From a virus, in IMG/VR virus record IMGVR_UViG_3300042554_000305, positions 1 through 27,220 of that record: DNA of 27,220 nt. The stretch is one strand, 5' to 3'. The notes under the pieces are model-generated. The model was not told the origin of the DNA, did no database searches, and saw only the letters and a program-made list of their open reading frames with translations. Shown here in pieces: positions 6,469-14,250 of this stretch. Position numbers and translations under genes: made by a program. Each line of letters opens with the position of its first letter. Positions within the stretch are counted from its first letter, which is position 1.

Positions 6469-6695
6469 TACTTAGCCTTGCCGAATGCTTCCGAGATTTC
6501 CTCTTTGGTGAGAACACCATCGGATGACCAAGCACGAAGAAGGGCTTCGGTGACTTTTGCTGCTGCAACGATACCTGCGATTGCTGCTGCCTTCCAGAGT
6601 TCCACGTCGAGGACTGCACCACCGGCAACAGCAGCCAAAGCTGATGAACCGAATACTGCAACGATACGAAGGATGAGGGTCTTGAGGGTTTCCAT
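6468..6695 (-). CDS. Holin candidate with two membrane helices, 75 residues
   Basis: 75 residues. Two hydrophobic, Ala/Val-rich segments, about 5-28 (KTLILRIVAVFGSSALAAVAGGAV) and 33-52 (LWKAAAIAGIVAAAKVTEAL), then a charged C-terminus (SSDGVLTKEEISEAF). The layout and the location directly upstream of the endolysin gene, with a TAATG overlap, are those of a class II holin. The C-terminal DGVLTKEE stretch resembles a loop of an EF-hand, perhaps only by chance. Small phage holins vary too much in sequence for a firmer call. Confidence 0.78.
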   Translation of the reverse strand: METLKTLILRIVAVFGSSALAAVAGGAVLDVELWKAAAIAGIVAAAKVTEALLRAWSSDGVLTKEEISEAFGKAK

Positions 6696-6859
6696 TAGTT
6701 GTTGTCCTTATTGGTGTATGCGCCGATGAAGTGCAGAACGAGAGCTGCTGCTGTGAGCCAGATCACGATCTGTTGCAACTTGCCAGACAACGTGAGAATC
6801 GTGGTGACTGATGCTGCGATTGTCCATATCAACGCATGGAACTCACCCCAAAACTTCAT
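6695..6859 (-). CDS. Second small membrane protein in the lysis cassette, 54 residues
   Basis: 54 residues, MKFWGEFHAL to AYTNKDNN. Two hydrophobic stretches (LIWTIAASVTTILTL, about 10-24, and IVIWLTAAALVLHFIGAY, about 31-48) are separated by the short polar turn SGKLQQ. Start and stop both overlap neighbours (TGATG with the Thr-rich gene, TAATG with the holin candidate), which supports translation. It may be an antiholin or a second holin subunit; the pair with the next gene resembles double-holin lysis cassettes in actinobacteriophages (inference). Confidence 0.75.
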   Translation of the reverse strand: MKFWGEFHALIWTIAASVTTILTLSGKLQQIVIWLTAAALVLHFIGAYTNKDNN

Positions 6860-8337
6860 CACCGAATCCTTCGTGCTGGTGCAGGGGCTACCGTCAAGAA
6901 TACAGCACCCAAAGCAATCAGCGCACGACGAGTGCTAACTGGCACAGTCGAGTTGAGTGGAACATAGTTGTCTGCGAAACCTTGGAAGATATTCAACACA
7001 GACTCAAACGCTTCACGCACCGAGTTCGGTGCCTCCTGCACCGCTTCAACTACCGCTTCGGCTTCGTCGGGGCTGAGTTCGGTTGGGGCGATTTCGCTGA
7101 AGAGCTGTTCGGCTTGGTCGGTGGTGATGTTTTCAAGTACGGCTGGGGAGGTGATGAGCAGGGTGGCTTGGCTGGTGTCTAGGTCTTTGCTGAGGACTGA
7201 TTCCACGATGGCTTCTATGGCCTCTGTGGACGCTTCTGAGAGGGCTTCTAGGGTGTTTAGTAGTTCTGTTTGTGTTAGCGGTTCTGGCTCGTCTGTGGGG
7301 GCTTGTAGCGTTGTGGTCACATCTGGTTGAGTTGTGGTCACGGGAGGGAGGGTTGATGTCGTTGTTGGTGGATTTGTTGTCGTTGTCGTGGTTGTTTCTA
7401 ACGGAGGCGGGAGCGTTGTGGTGGGGACTGGTTCTGGTTCCGTTGTGGTGGTTGTCGTTGTTGTTTCGGGAACAGTAGTTGTCGTTGCCGGTGGCACATA
7501 AACCGTCGTCGTCGTGGTTGTTACCGTTGGAACATAAACCGTCGTGGTCGTTGTTGGGGCTACAGTCGTTGACGTACTTGTCGTCGTTGAGCTAGTTGAG
7601 GTAACCGTTGAAACTGTTTCTTGGATTGTTGTTGTTGTTTGTGGTGGTGCCGTTGTGGTTGTTGGGACGGACGTTTGAGGAAGACTCGAACTCGTAGTTG
7701 AAGAAGTTGTAGTTGTTTCTTGAACTGTCGTAGTAGTCGGGTTGGTGACAGGGACAGTCGTTGACGGGACAGTAGTAGTAGAGGTCGTCGTCGTTGTTGT
7801 GGATGAGGTTGTAGATACCCATTCACCCAAGCCTAATGTCAACCCTGTAATCGTGAGGTTGCCTGGTTGGCAGCATGAGTCAGTCGAGTACTGCTGGAAT
7901 GCGAACACATCGCCAGCCTCAACCTCAATCAGTCCTGATCCGGTGGCGTTGTTCTCATTGGTCAGCTTCGTCACAACTCCATTGAGAATGATTTGTGGAG
8001 GGTCATACGAAGACCCATCATTGGTTTGATACGCCCATTGGAAACCGAGTTCGTTTGTCTCCTCTGGGATGATGGCCTGCATCCGAACATAATGAGACTT
8101 ACCAGCACACGTCCCACCATCAGCACCCGTGAGTTTGAACCCACCCTCAACCGGCTCAACCGTGCCACCCTGCTCAGCGAGACAAGACTTCGAGAACTCC
8201 CAAACACCAAACCCATCAGCCTTCGCTGACGATGATGTGATTAGAAAACCTAGTAGCGCAGGAACAAGGACTAACCAGCGACTACGGCTCAGGAATCTCA
8301 GGAGCAACGAAGGTATCCGACTCTTCGCTATATGCAA
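6859..8337 (-). CDS. Secreted Thr-rich, C-terminally anchored surface protein
   Basis: 492 residues if the TTG at 8337 is used (AATAGG just upstream; no ATG is available before the signal peptide). Residues 1-40 are Arg-rich then hydrophobic (WLVLVPALLGFLITSSSAKA) and act as a signal peptide. Residues 41-175 form a beta-rich domain with cysteines at 52, 77, 155 and 156. Residues about 176-345 are almost only Thr, Val, Pro and Ser, a mucin-like spacer. Residues about 350-460 are an acidic helical domain. The end (TRRALIALGAVFLTVAPAPARRIR) is a membrane helix with a basic tail. It lies between tail-tip and lysis genes. It may be an adhesin, a superinfection-exclusion factor or a virion component; I cannot decide which. 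Confidence 0.85.
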   Translation of the reverse strand: MHIAKSRIPSLLLRFLSRSRWLVLVPALLGFLITSSSAKADGFGVWEFSKSCLAEQGGTVEPVEGGFKLTGADGGTCAGKSHYVRMQAIIPEETNELGFQWAYQTNDGSSYDPPQIILNGVVTKLTNENNATGSGLIEVEAGDVFAFQQYSTDSCCQPGNLTITGLTLGLGEWVSTTSSTTTTTTSTTTVPSTTVPVTNPTTTTVQETTTTSSTTSSSLPQTSVPTTTTAPPQTTTTIQETVSTVTSTSSTTTSTSTTVAPTTTTTVYVPTVTTTTTTVYVPPATTTTVPETTTTTTTTEPEPVPTTTLPPPLETTTTTTTNPPTTTSTLPPVTTTQPDVTTTLQAPTDEPEPLTQTELLNTLEALSEASTEAIEAIVESVLSKDLDTSQATLLITSPAVLENITTDQAEQLFSEIAPTELSPDEAEAVVEAVQEAPNSVREAFESVLNIFQGFADNYVPLNSTVPVSTRRALIALGAVFLTVAPAPARRIR

Positions 8338-8533
8338 AACCTATTCCAGCGTAAGCCCCACGAAACGACCCTGAATAAGATGTTTGCAACCATTCGCCTT
8401 CAATACCGAGTGAGGCGATGAACGCTTGACCTACTGGTTCTGATGCGGGGAAGTCTCCACCACCGCAATCGCTGTTAGCGACAACAATGACTTGTTCGAC
8501 TGTTCCGTTATTTAGTTTTGCAAAGTGAGCCAT
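8282..8533 (-). CDS. Small conserved tail-associated protein
   Basis: 83 residues. It begins MAHFAKLNNGTVEQVIVVANSD and contains WLQTSYSGSFRGAYAGIGFAYSEESDTFVAP. The MAHFAKL...VIVV start and the W-QTSY-G-FR-YAGIGY-Y-E pattern are widespread in tail-fibre regions of tailed phages, including cyanophages. The role is unknown but it is normally encoded among tail-fibre genes, as here. The start lies three bases after the stop of the glycine-rich protein, with GGAAGG inside the preceding coding end. Length is complete for the family. Confidence 0.85.
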   Translation of the reverse strand: MAHFAKLNNGTVEQVIVVANSDCGGGDFPASEPVGQAFIASLGIEGEWLQTSYSGSFRGAYAGIGFAYSEESDTFVAPEIPEP

Positions 8534-8536
8534 TAG

Positions 8537-9547
8537 TTAAACCTTCCAACGAATGTAAACAATTCCAGACCCGCCAGCACCACCAGCGTTTACTGCATTA
8601 GCTGAACCACCGCCACCGCCTCCGCCTGTGTTTGCTGATGCTGTTGATCCTGCGCTGTTAGTTCCACCGGCACCGCCAACGGACGAACCGCCAGCACCAC
8701 CAGTAGTACCACCGCCACCACCGCCACCACTTTTGAATAATGCTGACCCGCCAATAAATGCGCTGACATCATAGCCCGCACCGCCAGCACCGCCTGTTGT
8801 TGTGACACCGTTATTGCCTACTGCTGTTGCTCCACCGCCACCACCACCGCCGTTTGTGTCTGATGCAGAGTTTCCGCCTGCAAAACCGCTTACGCTTGGC
8901 GCCATTGATGGCTTGCCCGTGTTGCCGACATACCCACCGCCACCGCCAGAACCACCCATTGTGCTGAAAATTGCTTGAGCAGAAAAACCTTGTCCGTTAC
9001 CACCACCAGCAACCGACAAAGATCGAGCGGTGTTATTCAAACTGGATGAACTACCTGTTGCGTTAGCTGCACCACCACCACCGATTGTTACGGTTTGGTT
9101 TGCGCTTAAATAAACGGTTGCTTGCGCAACTCCACCAGCTCCACCACCGCCACCGATAGCACCACCGCCACTTGAAGTACCACCAGCACCACCACCACCA
9201 CCGCTAAAAATAAGCACATCAAATAGACCTGCTTTAGTTACCGTAAAAGTTCCGGTTGCTGTTATTGAAGCAAAAGCATAAGCAGTACCACCAACAGTTG
9301 CAGTACCAGTAGCACCACTTGCAACACCATAACCAGTTGACAGATCAACCCATGCTGAACCGTCATAAACCTGCAACGATGTTGCTGTCGAATAGGCAAC
9401 CATTCCGGCTGATGGGGTTGGGATGGCTGAGGCGCGGGCTGCGGTGCCTGCGAACACCATCACGGATTGATCCATGAGATATCCGTTTACGTCTGCTGCG
9501 TTTAGTGTGTCGCCAGGCGACCATTCTTTTCTTCCAAGTCCAGCCAT
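8537..9547 (-). CDS. Glycine-rich tail-tip protein / adhesin
   Basis: 336 residues. Residues 1-70 (MAGLGRKEWSPGDTLNAADVNGYLMDQ, then AGMVAYSTATSLQVYDGSAW) form a conserved attachment module of actinophage tail proteins. Residues about 75-115 are a beta segment. Residues from about 115 to the end alternate Gly-rich runs (GGGGGAGG) with short TVTIGG and STMGG elements, the pattern of glycine-rich adhesins in phage tails that form polyglycine-II-like sandwiches and contact the host. The C-terminal GGAGGSGIVYIRWKV is the usual cap of such domains. It is probably a receptor-binding protein. Its first domain is duplicated in the gene just upstream (9560-9769). Confidence 0.88.
   Translation of the reverse strand: MAGLGRKEWSPGDTLNAADVNGYLMDQSVMVFAGTAARASAIPTPSAGMVAYSTATSLQVYDGSAWVDLSTGYGVASGATGTATVGGTAYAFASITATGTFTVTKAGLFDVLIFSGGGGGAGGTSSGGGAIGGGGGAGGVAQATVYLSANQTVTIGGGGAANATGSSSSLNNTARSLSVAGGGNGQGFSAQAIFSTMGGSGGGGGYVGNTGKPSMAPSVSGFAGGNSASDTNGGGGGGGATAVGNNGVTTTGGAGGAGYDVSAFIGGSALFKSGGGGGGGTTGGAGGSSVGGAGGTNSAGSTASANTGGGGGGGSANAVNAGGAGGSGIVYIRWKV
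9513..9547. repeat. 35-bp direct repeat, copy 1
   Basis: This 35-base segment, covering the first codons of the glycine-rich protein, is identical to 9735-9769. The two copies start the two paralogous genes 222 bases apart, and similarity continues with mismatches further into both genes. It marks a recent duplication and could serve as a site for homologous exchange. Confidence 0.9.
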
Positions 9548-9559
9548 GATGCTCCTACT

Positions 9560-9769
9560 TTACACGCTCACCCAGGCTGTGCCGTTGTACACGACGAAAC
9601 CTGTTGCTGTTGAATATGAAACCATTCCTGCTGATGGTGAAGGAATCGCCGATGATCGTGCAGCTGTACCAGCGAACACCATCACCATCTGATCCATGAG
9701 ATAGCCGTTGACATCTGCTGCGGTCAGCGTGTCTCCAGGCGACCATTCTTTTCTTCCAAGTCCAGCCAT
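9560..9769 (-). CDS. Stand-alone copy of the tail-tip attachment module, 69 residues
   Basis: 69 residues, almost the same as the first 69 residues of the glycine-rich adhesin downstream (MAGLGRKEWSPGDTLTAADVNGYLMDQ, AGMVSYSTATGFVVYNGTAW), then a stop. It has its own start with GTAGGAACT before the ATG. It is either a free-standing tail-tip subunit that occupies the same site as the adhesin, or the remnant of a second tail fibre whose distal part was lost. Length, start and ribosome binding site look intact, so I annotate it as a gene. Confidence 0.82.
   Translation of the reverse strand: MAGLGRKEWSPGDTLTAADVNGYLMDQMVMVFAGTAARSSAIPSPSAGMVSYSTATGFVVYNGTAWVSV
9735..9769. repeat. 35-bp direct repeat, copy 2
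   Basis: Identical to 9513-9547, at the 5' end of the short paralogue. See copy 1 for its meaning. Confidence 0.9.
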
Positions 9770-9781
9770 AGTTCCTACAGT

Positions 9782-11662
9782 CTAGGCGACAGCAAAATCT
9801 GTGTCATCAAGCGGTGAGCCAACGAAACTCGATGTCAGTCCCCATGTGGCTGTGCTAGTTGAAGCATCTGCTGTGCCGTTCCATGCTTGTTCGGTGAGCG
9901 TGTAGCCCGTGTATGGCTCTGAATAAGTACCATCAAAATAAGGCAACAATGTTGAACCCGTTTCAAAGAGTGCGCCGTCAGCATAAGTTGTGCCAGTTAC
10001 CGTGTTAGTAAGTCTTACAATGTTTACTTGGGCAAACGAATACCCAACTGGGCAAGAACCAGTTGCGCTGTACCTAGTCCAAGTATTTGCCGTGATAAGT
10101 GCTGAGGTTCCACCCGTGTCGGTAACTGTTCCGCCAGTAACAGCCGTAGCCCAACGAATGTCAACTCTGTAATCGTCAGCATTATCTGTAAATAAATAAA
10201 CTGATGCCGTATATGTTTGACCTGCTACAACAGGAATACGAAAAGAACCAGCACCAGGGTTATATACCAAAAGAGGTGACGCCAAAGTTGATGGGTAGTC
10301 CCACTTTATAGATGCTGTGCCAAACAAATATTGCAAAGTGCTTCTTACACCTGTTGAACCTGTACCCGAAACAATCCAGCCTGTTGCATTTGTTTCTAAA
10401 CTAGGGTTTGTTGCAAGGTTGGTGCGTGTCGTTGTAGTGGTGTAACCGCCAACAATGAATGGTGACACCAACTGCACCTGACCCAACCCCAAAAACACCT
10501 CATGACGTGACGGGGCGATCTGATGCCGAATGGATTCAACCACCACGTTCTGTCGAACCACCGAAGGCGTACCAACAGCGAACCGTTTCTCCACCGCCAA
10601 AATATCGCCAATCTCTAACGAGGCCATCAACTCCTGCTGAGCCGAAGACAACCCGTTCAACAACACACTTGTTTCATTGAACACCACCTCTGGTGTCTGA
10701 TACCTGCCCAGCAAAGCCACAGCCAAAGCCGAACCAGCAGCATCATTCACCAACGGCAAATTATTCAACGCAAAGTTCTTGATGCCATACTCAGCCTGAG
10801 AAGCCGTACCATTCACCACACTCAACACACTTGAACCTTGCACCTGAACCGAAATACGATTCAACACAGTCTCAGCCCCATACAAATTATTCAACGAACG
10901 AATCGGAACATCCGTCACCGCAGTCCCACCCAACACCGCCACAGCCGTCCCAAACGAAACCTGCACACGAGGATCAAACACCAACATCCCATCACGAGAC
11001 GCATAAAACCGACCATTCTCCGAAACCTGCAAAGCCTGCAAAGCCTCCAACACGTTCGCATTATCCTCATACGCAACAGTCCCAACCGTTGCCAACCCAG
11101 GGTTAATCTCACGCAACGCAGTTGACCAAGCCACCTCATTCCTAGACAAGATTGCGTCAACCCGCTCAGACGTAAGCTGTTGTGATGGGTTGAACCCGAC
11201 AAGGTTTGTCTGGGCTAACTGTGCCAAAGCGTCAACAGCTAAAACCTGTGCAGATGACAAGTTCGGCTCATCGTATTCAATGTTTAAGTCATAGATGTAA
11301 CCCTTGAACATCGCAGCCGTTCCAGCCGAACCACCATAAACCTCAATCGCTCGACGTGGGGCAATACCCAAGTCTCCCTGATACCAAGGTGAGTCTGTGT
11401 TCAACGGGTCAAATGACCTGCCAGATGCACGGTCATCAGCGAGGATGGCAAGCGTTCCGGTGTTGAATGTGTCTAGCTGGTTTGTGCGTCCACGATTGAT
11501 CGTGATGTTCTGAACATACTCAGTAATATCTACGAACTCTGTGGAACCTTCTAGGGTGTCCTCACCATCAAGAAGGCTGGAGTCAAGTTTGAAGATGTTG
11601 GTCTTGAATCCGACATCCAAATTGACCTTAAGGGTTTCCCCCCATACCGCAGTCCTAGCCAT
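9782..11662 (-). CDS. Minor tail protein with C-terminal carbohydrate-binding-like domain
   Basis: 626 residues, directly after the tape measure gene (TAATG overlap), the usual place of distal tail or baseplate hub proteins. Residues 1-390 are beta-rich with features of minor tail proteins (TEYVQNITINRGRTNQLDTFNTGTL, DDRASGRSFDPLNTDSPWY, GYIYDLNIEYD). From about residue 415 (RTNLATNPSLETNATGWI) begins a jelly-roll domain like carbohydrate-binding modules of the CBM4/9 type, with VAGQTYTASVYLF and YADGALFETGSTLLPYFDG. This C-terminal domain may contact host glycans. The hub role is by position and similarity; exact tail location is inferred. Confidence 0.87.
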   Translation of the reverse strand: MARTAVWGETLKVNLDVGFKTNIFKLDSSLLDGEDTLEGSTEFVDITEYVQNITINRGRTNQLDTFNTGTLAILADDRASGRSFDPLNTDSPWYQGDLGIAPRRAIEVYGGSAGTAAMFKGYIYDLNIEYDEPNLSSAQVLAVDALAQLAQTNLVGFNPSQQLTSERVDAILSRNEVAWSTALREINPGLATVGTVAYEDNANVLEALQALQVSENGRFYASRDGMLVFDPRVQVSFGTAVAVLGGTAVTDVPIRSLNNLYGAETVLNRISVQVQGSSVLSVVNGTASQAEYGIKNFALNNLPLVNDAAGSALAVALLGRYQTPEVVFNETSVLLNGLSSAQQELMASLEIGDILAVEKRFAVGTPSVVRQNVVVESIRHQIAPSRHEVFLGLGQVQLVSPFIVGGYTTTTTRTNLATNPSLETNATGWIVSGTGSTGVRSTLQYLFGTASIKWDYPSTLASPLLVYNPGAGSFRIPVVAGQTYTASVYLFTDNADDYRVDIRWATAVTGGTVTDTGGTSALITANTWTRYSATGSCPVGYSFAQVNIVRLTNTVTGTTYADGALFETGSTLLPYFDGTYSEPYTGYTLTEQAWNGTADASTSTATWGLTSSFVGSPLDDTDFAVA

Positions 11663-14241
11663 TACAGAGTTCCGATAGAACCAAACGAGAATTGTCCACC
11701 GGAGAAGAGTAAGTATTCCTTCAAATACTGCTCAATCTCCTGACCAACCTGAATGCCACTAGCACCCAAACCAGCATTGACCTCGATGTTGACATTCCCC
11801 ATACCGCCACCATTAAACAGGCTTCCAGCATTATTAGCCAAAGTACTATCAGGAACAAGGTTCGCCATCGGGTTAGGCATCCCACCCAAAACCTTCGGAT
11901 ACTTCTTAATCAAATCAGCTGTCGCCTGCAACGACTTATTGAACTCATCCTGAGCAGTCTTCGTGTTAGTGACCGCATCTTCCCAAGCCTCATACGCTGA
12001 AATCTGCGCACGAGTCGCATCCTCAACTTCACGCAACGCTTGGTCATAAACAATCGAACCAACAGTTGCACCAAAGATTGCCTCATTCAGCAACCGTTGC
12101 TGATCATTCAATTCCTTAGTGGATTCAATTTGTGAATCAGTAGCATCCGACACCGACAACTTGGACTCAGCCAAACTAATCTCAGCACGACGAATATCCA
12201 TCGGTGAAGAAGCAGGATCTTTACGAACCTCAGCAAGATTCTTCTCAGCATCAGCAACAGAGAACACAGCCTCCTCAACCGCATAAACAGCCCGCTCCTG
12301 AGAACGCTGAGCCTTAGCCAACTCAGCCTGCGCAGCCAACGCCTCCGGTGAACCCACACCAAAACCACGCTCAATCTGAGCCAACCTAGCCTGAGCGTTA
12401 GCCAAGTCCGTATTCGCATCAGTCAACGACGTGAGAGCTTTACCCTCAGCCTTTTGAGACTTATTAAACCTGTCCTTAGCTTTTGTGCTTTTATCCAAAG
12501 CACCTGTATATAGTTCCAACTTTTCTTTAGCCGTCTTAAGAGTCTTAGCAGCACCGGTAGTAGCAGCACCAGTATCGTTGCTTGCTTCTTCGAAAGCGTT
12601 CAATTCTTTAGAACCAACCTTCAAAGTTCCGTTCACTTGATCGAATCTTTCGTTGACGGCCTGTAACTGTGTACTGGTCAAACCAACCTGTGCGCCAAGT
12701 TTCTTAGTATCCAAAGTGATTTTAGGGATATTGGGAACTAGCGGAATCTTGTTGAATACGTCGATGAGAGTGTTGACCACCGACACAGCGATATTGGCTA
12801 ACGCTGTTTTCATCTCATCAAACTTGCCAACAAAACCCTTCACAGCATTAACAGCGATGTTTGCAATACCTTTAACAAAGGCAACAAACAATCCTGGAAT
12901 AGCAGCAACCAAAGCCACAACTGCACCAGCAAGGCCAGCGATCAACTGTCCACCAATCGTCAGAGTCCACTTAATCAACGAACCAGCAAGTCTTGCACCC
13001 ATAGCAAGAACGGCTGGGATTCCGTCTGTGAGTATGAACTTGCCAATAGTGGCAATCATGTCAACCAACTGTGGAGGTAACTGACGTGCAGCTTTACCAA
13101 CAAAACTGGCAAGCGTGTCACCCAAAGACTGAACAGCAGTTACCAACTGTGGCAAGCCCTTCGTATAAATCCATTGGTAGCCAGCCATCAAAAACTTAGT
13201 CAACTCGTTAATGAACATGGGGATTCGAGGCTCGATCCAACCGGTCAAAGAATCAGCAAGTTGACTGATACCGGCAAACAGCATCGGCAAACCTGAAGTC
13301 CCAATCCATTCAACAGCCTGAGTGATGAGTTGCCCCAACGCCTCTAGGACTTTCGGTGCTGCCTCTTTTAAGTTAGTGGCAATAAAATCAAACCCGCCAG
13401 AAACCCCACCCTCCTCTAAAGCGGTGCCAAAGTTTCGGAATGCTGGAACAACTGATTCATTCAAGAACCCGACAGCACTAGCCAAAGCTGGAAGCAACGC
13501 AATTCCAACCGCTGTGGACAAATCCTTAAAATCGTTCTGTAAAGCTTGTAGTTGACCTTCTGGTGTATCTCGAAGACTTTCGTTGAAACCCTCATAGGTA
13601 GAACCCAAGACTGCAACCAAAGCAGCAGCTCGTTCGCTTTCTGTGCCAGATTTGATTGTTTTCTTTGTTGCATCATCAAGGACGAAACCAGTCTTGGTTA
13701 GTGAAGCAAAGTTCCCCTGCAACGCTTGGGCTAGTCCGTTGGTGGATGATTTGAAATCGTCCGCTGTGGCACTAGCACCTTTTTCTGCTGTTACATAATC
13801 AAGAATTGCGGGGGTCAGCGTTTTGATTGTGTCAACTGAAAGGTCAAAGGTTGCTAACTGTGCCTGGACAACCGAGGTAGTACCTGCCGAAACAACACCA
13901 AGATTCTGTAACGCTTTTGCTTGTTCGTTTAGAGAATCAATTTGCTCATCTGATGCACCTGTGGTGGTTTGTAAGATTTGCCTAAGCCTGTTTTGCTCTG
14001 CCTCTGATTCGATAGCAGCCTCAACCGATTTATATAAGGCAGCACTAACAGCGGCGAACGCTGCGGTTCCTGCGACAGCAACCGCTTTGAAAGACGGCAT
14101 GACGCTCTTGAACTTTGAACCAAGGTTTGTGTCAACCTGTTTCCCTAAAGTGCCTAGGTCATCACCGACTTTTTTGATGCCTTTAGTGGCAGCAAGCGTA
14201 TCGGAAATAAACTTAACAACGAACGTCCGCTCACCAGCCAT
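11662..14241 (-). CDS. Tape measure protein
   Basis: 859 residues, the longest gene of the window. It has a helical N-terminus, a central hydrophobic zone at about 390-470 (TLTIGGQLIAGLAGAVVALVAA and neighbours) and long Ala/Glu/Lys-rich coiled coils around 565-790 (KAEGKALTSLTDANTDLANA, AQAELAKAQRSQERAV). These are features of the protein that sets siphovirus tail length and sits in the tail tube. By the usual rule of about 1.5 angstrom per residue the tail would be near 130 nm (inference). I see no embedded peptidase or lysozyme motif. Position after the chaperones and before the minor tail protein agrees. Confidence 0.93.
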   Translation of the reverse strand: MAGERTFVVKFISDTLAATKGIKKVGDDLGTLGKQVDTNLGSKFKSVMPSFKAVAVAGTAAFAAVSAALYKSVEAAIESEAEQNRLRQILQTTTGASDEQIDSLNEQAKALQNLGVVSAGTTSVVQAQLATFDLSVDTIKTLTPAILDYVTAEKGASATADDFKSSTNGLAQALQGNFASLTKTGFVLDDATKKTIKSGTESERAAALVAVLGSTYEGFNESLRDTPEGQLQALQNDFKDLSTAVGIALLPALASAVGFLNESVVPAFRNFGTALEEGGVSGGFDFIATNLKEAAPKVLEALGQLITQAVEWIGTSGLPMLFAGISQLADSLTGWIEPRIPMFINELTKFLMAGYQWIYTKGLPQLVTAVQSLGDTLASFVGKAARQLPPQLVDMIATIGKFILTDGIPAVLAMGARLAGSLIKWTLTIGGQLIAGLAGAVVALVAAIPGLFVAFVKGIANIAVNAVKGFVGKFDEMKTALANIAVSVVNTLIDVFNKIPLVPNIPKITLDTKKLGAQVGLTSTQLQAVNERFDQVNGTLKVGSKELNAFEEASNDTGAATTGAAKTLKTAKEKLELYTGALDKSTKAKDRFNKSQKAEGKALTSLTDANTDLANAQARLAQIERGFGVGSPEALAAQAELAKAQRSQERAVYAVEEAVFSVADAEKNLAEVRKDPASSPMDIRRAEISLAESKLSVSDATDSQIESTKELNDQQRLLNEAIFGATVGSIVYDQALREVEDATRAQISAYEAWEDAVTNTKTAQDEFNKSLQATADLIKKYPKVLGGMPNPMANLVPDSTLANNAGSLFNGGGMGNVNIEVNAGLGASGIQVGQEIEQYLKEYLLFSGGQFSFGSIGTL

Positions 14242-14250
14242 GCGACGATT

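Noticed and set aside
7321-7800. Tandem-like GTT/GTG/GTC repeats that could be taken for a satellite or CRISPR-like array
   Set aside because: They are the reverse complement of Thr codons in the Thr-rich spacer; there is no fixed repeat unit or spacer structure.
7742-8029. Plus-strand frames opposite the Thr-rich and glycine-rich genes
   Set aside because: They arise from repeat codons on the opposite strand (Val/Gly or Pro/Arg runs), have no ribosome binding sites and lie antisense to clear genes.
10831-11125. Plus-strand His/Pro/Thr-rich frames inside the minor tail gene
   Set aside because: They are antisense shadows of a well supported tail protein with low-complexity composition.
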